Shown: piece by piece, positions 1 to 8,307 of the stretch | How the letters are laid out: each line of letters begins with the position of its first letter | How positions within the stretch are numbered: the stretch's first letter is position 1 | NCBI GenBank assembly: GCA_017515635.1 | Contig: JAFWFO010000056.1 | Coordinates: 57,401-121,400 of the forward strand | DNA: 64,000 bases | Source of the DNA: Selenomonadaceae bacterium | Lineage (GTDB): Bacteria; Bacillota; Negativicutes; Selenomonadales; Selenomonadaceae | Direction of reading: 5' to 3' | Position numbers and translations under genes: made by a program | The notes under the pieces: generated by a model | What the model was told of the DNA's origin: nothing | The model's database searches: none | Seen by the model: only the letters and a program-made list of their open reading frames with translations

Positions 1-2
1 TT

Positions 3-362
3 CTGTCGGGTGACGGCGGCGACGTTGCAACAAACAATCCTCCCGCGCAAACTCAACAACAACCCGAACAACCGAAAACGCCCGTAGCCAATGCGAATCC
101 CGCACCGCCTCCTGCACCGATTGACGGCGTGAAAGTCGATGCGAAATTCACTGACCGTTGCTGGACTTTGGTAACCGTTGACGGGGCTGTCGTGCTTGAA
201 GGCGTCGTCGAAGCCGGCGAAAATCTTTCGTGGGAAGGCAAAAACAATATCAGCTTGCGTTTGGGCAACGCGGGCGCGGTTGACTTAACGCACAACGGAC
301 AAAATCTCGGAATTCAAGGCGGCATCGGTGATGTCGTCGACAAAACCTTTACCAAACAGTGA
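3..362 (+). CDS. C-terminal part of a RodZ-like cell-shape protein (5' end outside window)
   Basis: The reading frame is open from the window edge. It starts with a Pro/Gln/Asn-rich linker (about residues 1-40) and continues into a compact beta domain. In that domain a W-x-L...V-D-G pattern is followed by LEGVVEAGENLSW, then LRLGNAG and a late LTHNGQNLG. This is the layout of the DUF4115 periplasmic domain that ends RodZ, the bitopic membrane protein linking MreB to the wall-elongation machinery. The helix-turn-helix and membrane segment expected upstream are not visible, so the identification rests on the C-terminal domain only. A terminator follows about 50 bases after the stop. Confidence 0.72.
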   Translation: MSGDGGDVATNNPPAQTQQQPEQPKTPVANANPAPPPAPIDGVKVDAKFTDRCWTLVTVDGAVVLEGVVEAGENLSWEGKNNISLRLGNAGAVDLTHNGQNLGIQGGIGDVVDKTFTKQ

Positions 363-408
363 GGTTACTTTTAAAAAGTGAGTTGCCATTTTTTTCATAA
401 ATAAACTC

Positions 409-446
409 TATCGGGGACGTTAGAAATTTCGTCCTCGATTTTTTTG
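409..446 (+). terminator. Rho-independent terminator after the RodZ-like gene
   Basis: An 11-bp stem (arms around 410-420 and 430-440, one G-T pair) encloses a 9-base AT-rich loop and runs into a stretch of T residues at 439-445. Confidence 0.75.
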
Positions 447-466
447 CCCGAAATCGCTTGTCCGCA

Positions 467-498
467 CAAAAAAATTCCCCGCCGTGTTGACGGGGAAA
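467..498 (-). terminator. Terminator of the LtaS-like gene
   Basis: Read on the minus strand, a TTCCCCG/CGGGGAA stem (475-481 and 491-497) is followed by seven T residues (468-474), just past the stop codon of the sulfatase gene. Confidence 0.75.
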
Positions 499-516
499 AT
501 TTTCGTAGTCAGAAAT

Positions 517-2517
517 TTATTTGGAAGTATCGCCGCCAAAAAATAATCCTTTGGTGATAATCCACCAGCCGACAGTTCGCATTGCCGAAATAATTTGCAT
601 GGCATGTGCGCGTTCGTCGGCAAGATTTATGTTGTCAAGCTCGTTCGACGCCACATGTGGCAACCATTCAATAACGTCCGAATCAATTTGCCCCGCAACT
701 TTCGCCGTCAAAAATGCGTCCGTGTTAAATCCGACACCGTCACTGTTAAACAAACTCGGCGCGATTGAGTAATACGCAAAATCTTTCGGCGCAATCAGTT
801 CAAGCAACGTCGGCACAATCGAAATGTGGTCGCCAACCGCATCGGGCGGCAAAATATTTTTCGTGATTCCGTTGCCGAATAAAACGAAAGGCACGCTTTG
901 ATGTTCAAAAATTGTCGGGTGAGTCGACGGATCGCAACGAATCGCATGATCGCCCGTCACGACGAAAATACTTTCGGGGTAACGCGCATAAGTTTCGTGG
1001 ACAAACCGCGCAATGACTTCGTCCATGTACCAATAATGTCCCAGCTCAGTCGCAAGTTGATTCACGTCGTCAATGTTCGGAAATTTTTTCAGCGTCTCAA
1101 TAGTTTTGTGTACGTCGAAGCCCTCAACAGACAAATCCAAATTGTACGGAGGGTGATTCGTCGTCGTCATAACCACATGAACCGTCGGCGGCTCCCCGTC
1201 CAAATGATTCAACAGTGCATTGAATAAATTTTCGTCCTTCGTGCCCCACGTCGTCTGTTTTGTCGCGTTGAAGTCCGGATAGCCGTAAAAATTGTCAAAG
1301 CCCTGCGCGATTGACATTTTCGCAATCGAATCCCACGAAGGCATTCCGCCGTACCAAAAATCAACTTTGTAGCCGAGTTCCTTGAAAGGCGGTGCCATCG
1401 ACGTGATGTAAAGTTTTTCATAAGTGCGAGCCTGATAGTTGACGCGGATATTTACGTCCGGCAAGCCCGTCACAATGCCCGTTATCGCCGTCGACGTGAA
1501 ATTTCCGTTCGGCATGAAATTTCGGCTGTAATAACAATTTTCCTCAGCGATAAGCGATTTAATTCCTTCGGCAAGCAAAAGTTCGTCGTATTTTCCGAGC
1601 ATCGGCCACTGCATGAAAGTTTCGCCCAAAATTATAAAAATGTGTCGCGGTTTAGGAATTTTTTCGCCGGAAGTTTTTCGTTCGAGATACGGCGCAAGAT
1701 TTTTTTCGTTAATCGCTTTGTTCACGGCAATAACCTGCGCGGCGTCGGCAATGTTTTCGGGATTGACGCCGGAAATTTCGCCCGCCTCCATGCGTTTGGC
1801 AATCGAGCGCGTCCGATAAAGTGCCTGCGCGTCGTCAAGAATACATTCGTTCAAAAAATCGTCGGTCGTAATGCCCGCATTTTCCCAGTTGAGTCCGCTT
1901 GCATAGGTAAAACTGCCGCCGAAGCGCACGAACAACCCGAAAATAAAAATTCCCGCGACAAGTCCCGTCGAAAAGATCGCAAGTTTTTTCTTGTCAAGTA
2001 CAACGCTTTCGGGCAACAGAAAAGTTTTTATCAACAACAATCTGCTTAAAATCGCGATACAAATCAACGTCAACACGACTGCAACCAACAATCGCCAAAA
2101 GATGCCGTATTCCATGACCATCGTAACGATTATCGACCACAAGTCATCGTGAAGCCCCTGCACGACTTCCAGCCCGTATGTTGATTGAAAAGTTCGATAA
2201 TACGGGAAGCGCAACAAAAACAGCAACGAAAATATCAGCGACGAAAAAATTCCGACGCCCAAACGAATTCGCGAACTCAGCCCGAAAATCGAACACAGCA
2301 CGAACGGAATTAAAGTTACCGCGCCCGCAGTTTTGAGCGACAACCGCAAGCCCGCGAACATTGCCGTTAAAATTTGCGACGCGCCCGAATCCGGACTCAT
2401 ATAATTCGACATCATGAAAATAAAGACGCCGCGATAAATTTCAAGGAGAATTAAAACGAACAAAAACAATCGCAAGTCGCGCTGAATGCCGTCGAAAAAT
2501 CTTTTCAGGAACTTCAA
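517..2517 (-). CDS. LtaS-like membrane sulfatase/phosphoglycerol transferase family protein
   Basis: The protein has four to five N-terminal membrane segments in roughly the first 230 residues, then a sulfatase/alkaline-phosphatase-fold domain outside the membrane. Visible signature elements are ILGETFMQW, with the Thr expected to be the nucleophile as in LtaS, and VVTGDHAIR plus a later His for metal binding. LtaS-type enzymes move phosphoglycerol or phosphoethanolamine groups onto envelope polymers; the substrate here is unknown. The start chosen is a TTG at 2517 because GAGAGGAG lies 8 bases upstream of it. A nearer-to-promoter ATG at 2553 overlaps the -10 box and has no ribosome site. Single-gene unit with its own promoter and terminator. 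Confidence 0.8.
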   Translation of the reverse strand: MKFLKRFFDGIQRDLRLFLFVLILLEIYRGVFIFMMSNYMSPDSGASQILTAMFAGLRLSLKTAGAVTLIPFVLCSIFGLSSRIRLGVGIFSSLIFSLLFLLRFPYYRTFQSTYGLEVVQGLHDDLWSIIVTMVMEYGIFWRLLVAVVLTLICIAILSRLLLIKTFLLPESVVLDKKKLAIFSTGLVAGIFIFGLFVRFGGSFTYASGLNWENAGITTDDFLNECILDDAQALYRTRSIAKRMEAGEISGVNPENIADAAQVIAVNKAINEKNLAPYLERKTSGEKIPKPRHIFIILGETFMQWPMLGKYDELLLAEGIKSLIAEENCYYSRNFMPNGNFTSTAITGIVTGLPDVNIRVNYQARTYEKLYITSMAPPFKELGYKVDFWYGGMPSWDSIAKMSIAQGFDNFYGYPDFNATKQTTWGTKDENLFNALLNHLDGEPPTVHVVMTTTNHPPYNLDLSVEGFDVHKTIETLKKFPNIDDVNQLATELGHYWYMDEVIARFVHETYARYPESIFVVTGDHAIRCDPSTHPTIFEHQSVPFVLFGNGITKNILPPDAVGDHISIVPTLLELIAPKDFAYYSIAPSLFNSDGVGFNTDAFLTAKVAGQIDSDVIEWLPHVASNELDNINLADERAHAMQIISAMRTVGWWIITKGLFFGGDTSK

Positions 2518-2551
2518 GAGCCGTGCTCCTCTCAAGGAAAATTTTGCCGAC

Positions 2552-2579
2552 ATTATATCAGATTTTCCACGTGACGCAA
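2552..2579 (-). promoter_or_regulatory. Promoter of the LtaS-like gene
   Basis: Minus strand: TTGCGT (2574-2579), 16-base spacer, perfect TATAAT (2552-2557). The -10 box overlaps the upstream in-frame ATG, which argues for the downstream TTG start. Confidence 0.6.
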
Positions 2580-2655
2580 AAAATCCCGACGAATTTGTTT
2601 CGACGAAAAATTTTTCCGCTCCGAACCTTTATACAACGCGACGGAGAAATTGTCA

Positions 2656-2685
2656 TTGAAAAACCCTGCGAAATTATGATATATT
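2656..2685 (+). promoter_or_regulatory. Promoter of the PAS-GGDEF gene
   Basis: TTGAAA (2656-2661), 18-base spacer, TATATT (2680-2685), about 45 bases before the start codon, which has AAAGGGGG as ribosome site. Confidence 0.45.
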
Positions 2686-2729
2686 TTCAGCGCGAACGAT
2701 TAGATTATTTGCCTTAAAGGGGGATTGCC

Positions 2730-3673
2730 ATGCAAAACCGTGAAATTTTTTACCGTGAAATTCTCCGCGAAATGTCCAGCGGCGTGATTTTTGTCCGTAA
2801 GGGAAAAATTTTGTACGCCAATCCTTCGGCGACAAAAATTCTCGGCAAAACAAAATCTGAGCTGCGCGACAAACTTTTTGCGGAATGTTTTTTCGAGTAC
2901 GGCGAGAACGACGACTTTAATCAAGTTCTTTTGGATGTCATTTACGATTCAAGCCGCGAACACGAAAGAATTGTCGCGTATTTCACGGGCACGGAAACGA
3001 AGCATTTGCACATACGCACTTCGTTTTTGAAATTTGAATCCGAAAATGTCGGGATAATTATCTTGCTCGACGACGTGACGGAACTGATGAAACTGCGCGG
3101 CGTCGCTCTCGACTTGGAAAAAATCCAAGAGATAAATCGTCAACTGAGCGAGTCGCGGGATTTTTACAAACAAAAGGCGGAAACGGACAAGCTCACGGGG
3201 CTTTTGAACAAAATCACGTTTGAAAATATTTGCCGCGAATACATTCAAAACATTTCGGCGGGCGAACTTGCCGCGCTGTTCGTGATAGACTTGGACAATT
3301 TCAAAAAAGCCAACGACACTTACGGGCATCAATTCGGCGATTTGATTTTAAAAAAATTTGCGGAGGCACTGCGCGACAATTTTAAGACGGACGGCGTAGT
3401 CGGACGATTCGGCGGCGATGAATTCGTTATTCTGCTGAAAATGTTGCCGATATAAATTTTGTGACAGATAAAGCGCGGGAGATACTTAAATTGGCGCGGG
3501 ATTTACATTCCGACAAAGATTGGCACCTTTCGGCGAGCACGGGCATTTCAATCATTAACGGCAACGAAAAAAATTATTCGGAAATTTTTTCGGCGGCGGA
3601 TAAATCGGTTTATGTCGTTAAAAATCAAGGTCGAAACGGATTCAGCATTAACGAGACGGCAAAACAAACTTGA
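2730..3673 (+). pseudogene. PAS-GGDEF diguanylate cyclase interrupted by a one-base frameshift
   Basis: An ATG behind AAAGGGGG opens a PAS-like sensor domain (about residues 1-115), a short coiled-coil linker and a GGDEF domain with DKLTGLLNK and an intact RFGGDEF active-site motif, which would make cyclic di-GMP. The frame then meets a stop at 3453. The rest of the domain (TDKAREILKLARDL, then STGISIINGN and ADKSVYVVK) continues in another frame to 3673. Adding one A to the AAAA run at 3438-3441 restores a continuous, normal domain of about 314 residues. The gene is therefore either a recent slippage mutation in the organism or a read error in a homopolymer. The active-site half would be made without the C-terminal helices. 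Confidence 0.8.
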
Positions 3674-3756
3674 TAACGTTGCAAACAAAAATGTTCGTGA
3701 GCTGAAAATTAGCTTGCGAATTTTTTATTGGAAATTTTGCGCAGACGTTAAATCGG

Positions 3757-3787
3757 CAAAAAAAATCGCCCGCGTTCGGCGGACGAA
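3757..3787 (-). terminator. Terminator of the LPS operon
   Basis: Minus strand: GTCCGC/GCGGGC stem (one G-T pair) with loop CGAAC, then eight T residues (3758-3765), just after the heptosyltransferase stop codon. Confidence 0.7.
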
Positions 3788-3792
3788 AATTT

Positions 3793-4821
3793 TTAGCCCA
3801 TAGATTTAATTTTTTCTTCGACGAAACTGACGGGAATTTTTTCGAGACAATCTTCATTCAGCGGGCAAAAACGTTTCCAACAACCTTTGCACGTCCGCTC
3901 GACTTCGATTGAATTTTCGACTTGCCCGAAAGCTCCGTTGCGCGTGGCGTTTGTCGGCCCCATCAACATGACTGTTCGCACGCCGAGAGCCGCGCCCAAA
4001 TGCACAGGCCCCGTGTCGCCGCCGATAACCAGCCGCGAACTTCTGATGACGTGCGTAAGTTGCGCAATGTTCGTGCGGTTGACCAAATTAATCGGCGGAA
4101 CTTCCATAAGCGATTCGATTTCGTGCGCCCGTTGCTCGTCCACGTCGCCCGCACCGACCAAAACCGGCACGACAGCCAATCCGTAAAACCAATCGCCCAA
4201 AGCCGCGAAATTTTTTGTCGGCCAACGCTTGTTCGGCCAATTCGCGCCGACAACGAAAGTCACGTAAGGATTTCCGTCGCGAATGCCCGCATGTTCCATA
4301 ATAGCCCGCGCTTTTTCGCTTTCGGTGACGGGAACTTGAATCGGGAAATTCACTTGACCGACGACGCAACCGACAGCCCGCGCCGTGTCCAAATATCGCT
4401 CGACGATGTGACCTTCCGCGTTTTCACCAATGACGGGTTTTGAAACTTTGTCGCTCAATTCGCGCATGTTGCAAATTCCGAGTTTGATATTCGATTTCGC
4501 GAAAAAAGCTATTGCCGCCGATTTGAACAGCCCCTGCAAGTCTAAAACTGCATCATAACTTTGCTCTTGCAATTCTTTTTTGAACGGGAAAAATTCTTTC
4601 ATGAAGCCTTTGAGCGAACGAAAATTTTTTTTGTTGAACAGGATGATTTTGTCGACGCACGGATTCATTTTGAGCAAGTCATAACTCGGCGGCTCGACAA
4701 CCCAAGTGACTTTCGCGTCGGGAAAAGTTTCTTTTATGGCGTAACTGACGGGCAGCGCGTGAATCACGTCACCCAGTGCGCTCAACTTCACGATTAAAAC
4801 ATTTTGCAAACCCTCGTTCAT
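3793..4821 (-). CDS. Glycosyltransferase family 9 heptosyltransferase
   Basis: A 342-residue GT9 enzyme. It has the N-terminal KLSALGDVIHALPV nucleotide-sugar fold entry, VVGANWPNKRWP in the middle, and IGGDTGPVHLGAALG followed by LMGPTNATRNGAFG near the donor site. It ends in a Cys-rich tail (CKGCWKRFCPLNEDC) that is common in heptosyltransferases. The family transfers L-glycero-D-manno-heptose from ADP-heptose to the inner core of LPS. The gene is the last of the envelope operon and its ATG overlaps the stop of the heptose adenylyltransferase gene by four bases, so supply of the donor and its use are coupled. Whether it is a WaaC or WaaF type cannot be decided from sequence alone. Confidence 0.88.
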   Translation of the reverse strand: MNEGLQNVLIVKLSALGDVIHALPVSYAIKETFPDAKVTWVVEPPSYDLLKMNPCVDKIILFNKKNFRSLKGFMKEFFPFKKELQEQSYDAVLDLQGLFKSAAIAFFAKSNIKLGICNMRELSDKVSKPVIGENAEGHIVERYLDTARAVGCVVGQVNFPIQVPVTESEKARAIMEHAGIRDGNPYVTFVVGANWPNKRWPTKNFAALGDWFYGLAVVPVLVGAGDVDEQRAHEIESLMEVPPINLVNRTNIAQLTHVIRSSRLVIGGDTGPVHLGAALGVRTVMLMGPTNATRNGAFGQVENSIEVERTCKGCWKRFCPLNEDCLEKIPVSFVEEKIKSMG

Positions 4822-5288
4822 TGTTTCGCTCCTAAAATTTTTTCAACAATATTCGTCGTGGAATGTCCCTCGACAAGATTAACCAATTCGACGCGCCCGC
4901 CGAACTTTTGGACGATTTTTGCTTCGGGCAACGTCTCCAACGTGTAATCGCCGCCCTTGACGTAAACATTCGGCTTGACTTGCGCGATTAAATTTTCCGC
5001 AGTCTGTTCGCCGAAAAAAATCACGTGATCGACGGCTTTCAAGCCCAAAAGAACTTCTGCGCGATCGAATTGATTGTTAATCGGTCGCGAATCGCCTTTC
5101 AATCGACGGACGGATTCATCGGTATTAAGTCCGACAATCAGCACGTCGCCGAAATTTTTTGCCGTCGTCAAGTAACGGACGTGTCCCGCGTGAATTATGT
5201 CGAAACAGCCGTTTGTGAAGACGATTTTATTGCCGCGAACTTTTAATTCGTCGCAAAAATTTTCAACGTCATTTCTGTTAATAAGCAT
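4818..5288 (-). CDS. rfaE2: D-glycero-beta-D-manno-heptose 1-phosphate adenylyltransferase
   Basis: A 156-residue cytidylyltransferase-fold protein with TNGCFDIIHAGHVRYLTTAK, which contains the HxGH nucleotide-binding motif, and ISTTN-like C-terminal signature (HSTTNIVEKI). It makes ADP-D-glycero-manno-heptose from heptose 1-phosphate and ATP. In enterobacteria this activity is the C-terminal half of HldE. Here it is a separate gene whose ATG directly follows the stop of the kinase gene. The length is normal for the split form. Confidence 0.93.
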   Translation of the reverse strand: MLINRNDVENFCDELKVRGNKIVFTNGCFDIIHAGHVRYLTTAKNFGDVLIVGLNTDESVRRLKGDSRPINNQFDRAEVLLGLKAVDHVIFFGEQTAENLIAQVKPNVYVKGGDYTLETLPEAKIVQKFGGRVELVNLVEGHSTTNIVEKILGAKQ

Positions 5289-6281
5289 TTATCTTGCCCT
5301 TTCAAGTGCCGCAATAAGTTCAGTCGCGCTGACGGTGCTTGTGCCCATCTTTCGGACGGCAAGTCCCGAAGCGTAATTGGAAATTTTCGCCGCGACGGAA
5401 GGTTGTGCGCCCGCCGTCAACGCCAAAAGAAAAGCCGCAACGCAGGTATCGCCCGCGCCCGACACGTCAAAAACTTCGCTCATGTCGCTAACGGGGATGT
5501 GATGCGTCGCGCCGTGTCGTTCAAATAACGTCATGCCCATTTCGCCGCGAGTGATTAAAACGCCGTGCACGTTGAGTTTCGTCAACATTTTTGTGCCCGC
5601 GCTGATTAAATCCGACACGTCGTTTAAAGTGTGTCCGACATATGCGCCGAGTTCCGAATCATTTTGCTTGATGTAGCCGACACCCTCGAAGTCGCCGATA
5701 TTGTAGCGCGAATCGACGATATTTGGGATTTTCTGCTTGCCGGCGTAGCGCGTTATCAACTTGCGTGCGTTATTCGTTATCGTGCCGGAACCGTAGTCGC
5801 TCATGATAATCCCGTCGACTTTCGGCAAAATTTTATCAATCTTCGCGATAAGTTCCGCCTCAACTTTTTTGCTGAGCGGCTCTTTACTCTCCGCGTCGAT
5901 ACGGACAATTTGTTGACTGACTGTCGCACGCCCGCCCGCAATGATTCGCGTCTTGGAAATTGTGGGACGGCTTTTGTCGCGGACAAGTCCTTCAATGTGA
6001 ACGTCCAAATCTTTAAAAATTCCGCGCAGACTTTCGGCATAAGAATCGTCACCGATAACGCCGATTGCGTAAACTTCCGCGCCGAGTGTTGCCGAGTTCG
6101 CCACGACGTTTGCCGCGCCGCCCGCAACAACACGTTCGCCCGCCTTTTCGAGAATCAACACGGGAGCTTCACGCGAAATTCTGGCGATACGCCCGTCGAC
6201 ATACACGTCGGCAACAATATCGCCGATGACCAAAATTTTCTTGCCCTGCATCTTGGTAGTTATGTTGATGAGTTCTTGCAA
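5289..6281 (-). CDS. rfaE1: D-glycero-beta-D-manno-heptose-7-phosphate kinase
   Basis: A PfkB-type sugar kinase of 330 residues. It carries the N-terminal VIGDIVADVYVDG and VAGGAANVVAN motifs and the C-terminal DVSGAGDTCVAAF motif with the catalytic Asp. It phosphorylates heptose 7-phosphate at C1 ahead of the adenylyltransferase encoded immediately downstream. The start is a TTG at 6281 with a G-rich ribosome site (GGGGGG, 7 bases away); an ATG ten codons later (MQGKKILVIGD) is an alternative. It lies 12 bases after the acetyltransferase gene in the same operon. Confidence 0.92.
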   Translation of the reverse strand: MQELINITTKMQGKKILVIGDIVADVYVDGRIARISREAPVLILEKAGERVVAGGAANVVANSATLGAEVYAIGVIGDDSYAESLRGIFKDLDVHIEGLVRDKSRPTISKTRIIAGGRATVSQQIVRIDAESKEPLSKKVEAELIAKIDKILPKVDGIIMSDYGSGTITNNARKLITRYAGKQKIPNIVDSRYNIGDFEGVGYIKQNDSELGAYVGHTLNDVSDLISAGTKMLTKLNVHGVLITRGEMGMTLFERHGATHHIPVSDMSEVFDVSGAGDTCVAAFLLALTAGAQPSVAAKISNYASGLAVRKMGTSTVSATELIAALERAR

Positions 6282-6293
6282 CTCCTCGCCCCC

Positions 6294-6788
6294 CTAAGTC
6301 AAGTCTATAAATTGCGGGACAATATCCTCAAACGATCCGTCGGGCATTCTGAAGCCTTTGGGAATCGTGCCAAGCTCCACAAAACCGAGCCGCTGATACA
6401 AATGCCGTGCGTGAATGTTCGTGGCGACAACCGCGTTGAATTGCAGAATTCCAAAGCCGAGTTCCCGCGCCTTGTCAATGCAATGTTTAACGATTAATTC
6501 GCCGAGATGTCGCCCGCGCAGATTTGAACGAACAGCGTAACTCGCATTTGAAATGTGCCCGCAACGCCCGACATTGTTCGGGTGCAGAATGTACAACGCC
6601 AAAATTTCGCCCGTGTCTTCGTCGACGGCAAGCCCCGTGAACGACTGCGATTTAAAAAATTCGTCGCCCGTCACTTCGTCAAGTTCGTCCTCCTGCGGGA
6701 AGGCAATTCCTTCGCGCACGACTTCATTCCAAATTTCAATCGCGGCACGCACGTGCTTTGAATCGTACTGCTCAACTTTTATCGCCAT
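6294..6788 (-). CDS. GNAT-family N-acetyltransferase
   Basis: A 164-residue single GNAT domain. The acetyl-CoA loop is recognisable as VRSNLRGRHLGELIVKHC (R-x-x-G-x-x-L type). It is followed by LQFNAVVATNIHARHLYQRLGF, the usual N-x-x-A-x-x-x-Y-x-x-x-G-F ending. The acceptor is not predictable. It sits between a lipid-linked-sugar glycosyltransferase and the heptose genes, so an acceptor in LPS or cell-surface sugar metabolism is possible but unproven. Its ATG (GGGAG site) lies 17 bases inside the end of the glycosyltransferase gene. Confidence 0.8.
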   Translation of the reverse strand: MAIKVEQYDSKHVRAAIEIWNEVVREGIAFPQEDELDEVTGDEFFKSQSFTGLAVDEDTGEILALYILHPNNVGRCGHISNASYAVRSNLRGRHLGELIVKHCIDKARELGFGILQFNAVVATNIHARHLYQRLGFVELGTIPKGFRMPDGSFEDIVPQFIDLT

Positions 6789-8307
6789 GCTTAACCGGCT
6801 CCCTCAAATATATTTTGCACTTCAATTTCTGTTCAGAAGTTTTGCCCAAGAAAAATTCTTCCGCGAAAGTTTCAAGTCCGCCTTTCGGAACGGTGTCGAT
6901 TAATTTCCAATCACCTGCCGCGTTGTCCAAAAAAACTTTTTCAGCGTCGACGGCAACAATCGCCAAAATTTTTTTATCGGCGGGCAGTTCGTCAAACAAC
7001 ATGAACGGCATGACATTTTTGCTTGTCCACGTCAACGCTTGCGGGCGAAGCAGTTCATAATTTTCTTTTGTCTCCAGCCGATAAATTTTCGCGCCCGAAT
7101 AAAAAACCGTCGAGGCTAAATAATTTTTGCCGTGATTGACAACGCAGGTATTTTCGTCGATGAGCGGGGAAATTATTTCAGCTTCCCGCCGACCGGAATT
7201 GTCTTCGGCAAGCGGCAATGCAACCGTGAACAACGCCAACGGGAAAATTATCAGCGTCGCGCCCGCCATTGACAAAAAAAGTTTCCATCGGTTGACGAAA
7301 TATCGCGCAATGAAAATCATCGCCGGCGGCATCGCGGGCAAGGTGTATGTGACGTATTTTGTCGCGCACAGCTGAAAGAAAATCACGACCGTCAACGCCC
7401 AGACGATTAAAAATTTTTCGTGCACGTCGAACACGGGCAGGCGACCTTCTTCAACGAAAAGTTCTGCGCGGCGAAAAAATTTTATCACTGCGGCGGGAAT
7501 CAGCGGGACTGACCACGGAAAAAATCCTATCACCGAAATCAGCGCGTAATAATACCAAACGTCCGTTTTCGCGTATTCGGAGACCGTCGCCCGCAAAAAA
7601 TTATGCACGCCCAAAAAGTTTTCGACAAACTCCGAGCCGTGCAAAATCGTCATGGGCAGATACCACAGCGCGACAATCACCGCGAACACCAAAATATTTT
7701 TCAGGCGGAAGAGTTTCGCCAAATGTTTCAAATCGCCCTGCCACGCCAAGAAAATTAAAATTATCAAGCCGGGCAAAAAAAATCCAATCGGACCTTTCGT
7801 CAAAACCGCCACGCCCGACGCCGCGAACGACAACAGATAAATTTTCGGGTTGTTTGAACGATAGCCGAGGAAAAAAGTTATCAGCGTCAACGAAAACGCA
7901 AATAACAACGTCATGTCCGTTATGATCGCGTGCGACAAATACCAAAATTCAAGCGACGTTGCAAGCATGACTGCCGCGACGAATCCGATTTTGCGGTTGT
8001 AAACTTTCGTACCGAAAAAGTACGTCAAAAAAATTCCGCACGTCGCGAACACTGCGGGGAAAAATCTTGACGCGAATTCTCCGCCGCCGAAAATTTTATA
8101 CGCAACCAAAAGTTCCCAATAAAACATTATCGGCTTGTCGAACCAAAAATCGCCGTAAATTCGCGGTGACAGCCAATCGCCCGCCGCAAGCATTTCTTTT
8201 GCGGTGAGCGTGTAACAAACTTCTGTCGGGTCGGTTATCGGAATCAACCAGCCGCCGAGAAAAAACATAATCAACGATATGACAAGCAGAAAAATTTTTT
8301 CTACCAC
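6772..8307 (-). CDS. Family 39 (ArnT/PMT-type) membrane glycosyltransferase
   Basis: About eleven hydrophobic segments with the N-terminal pattern of polyprenyl-phosphate-sugar transferases. FFLGGWLIPITDPTEV is followed by the Tyr-Asp region and FDKPIMFYW, then SRFFPAVFA and the conserved S-x-E-F-W. Family members such as ArnT move a sugar from undecaprenyl phosphate onto lipid A. The sequence begins upstream at TTG 8322, but GGGAG lies 8 bases before a GTG at 8307, which I take as the start. This overlaps the stop of the LptD-like gene by seven bases, implying coupling. No dedicated aminoarabinose synthesis genes are nearby, so the donor sugar is unknown. Confidence 0.82.
   Translation of the reverse strand: MVEKIFLLVISLIMFFLGGWLIPITDPTEVCYTLTAKEMLAAGDWLSPRIYGDFWFDKPIMFYWELLVAYKIFGGGEFASRFFPAVFATCGIFLTYFFGTKVYNRKIGFVAAVMLATSLEFWYLSHAIITDMTLLFAFSLTLITFFLGYRSNNPKIYLLSFAASGVAVLTKGPIGFFLPGLIILIFLAWQGDLKHLAKLFRLKNILVFAVIVALWYLPMTILHGSEFVENFLGVHNFLRATVSEYAKTDVWYYYALISVIGFFPWSVPLIPAAVIKFFRRAELFVEEGRLPVFDVHEKFLIVWALTVVIFFQLCATKYVTYTLPAMPPAMIFIARYFVNRWKLFLSMAGATLIIFPLALFTVALPLAEDNSGRREAEIISPLIDENTCVVNHGKNYLASTVFYSGAKIYRLETKENYELLRPQALTWTSKNVMPFMLFDELPADKKILAIVAVDAEKVFLDNAAGDWKLIDTVPKGGLETFAEEFFLGKTSEQKLKCKIYLREPVKHGDKS

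Noticed and set aside
3430..3460. Programmed frameshift in the GGDEF gene
   Set aside because: There is no slippery heptamer with a downstream structure; a plain one-base deletion explains it.
5631..6497. Plus-strand open frame of 288 codons opposite rfaE1
   Set aside because: It lies entirely opposite rfaE1 and the acetyltransferase gene, which have intact motifs; composition is Arg/Asn/Phe-biased as expected of an antisense shadow.
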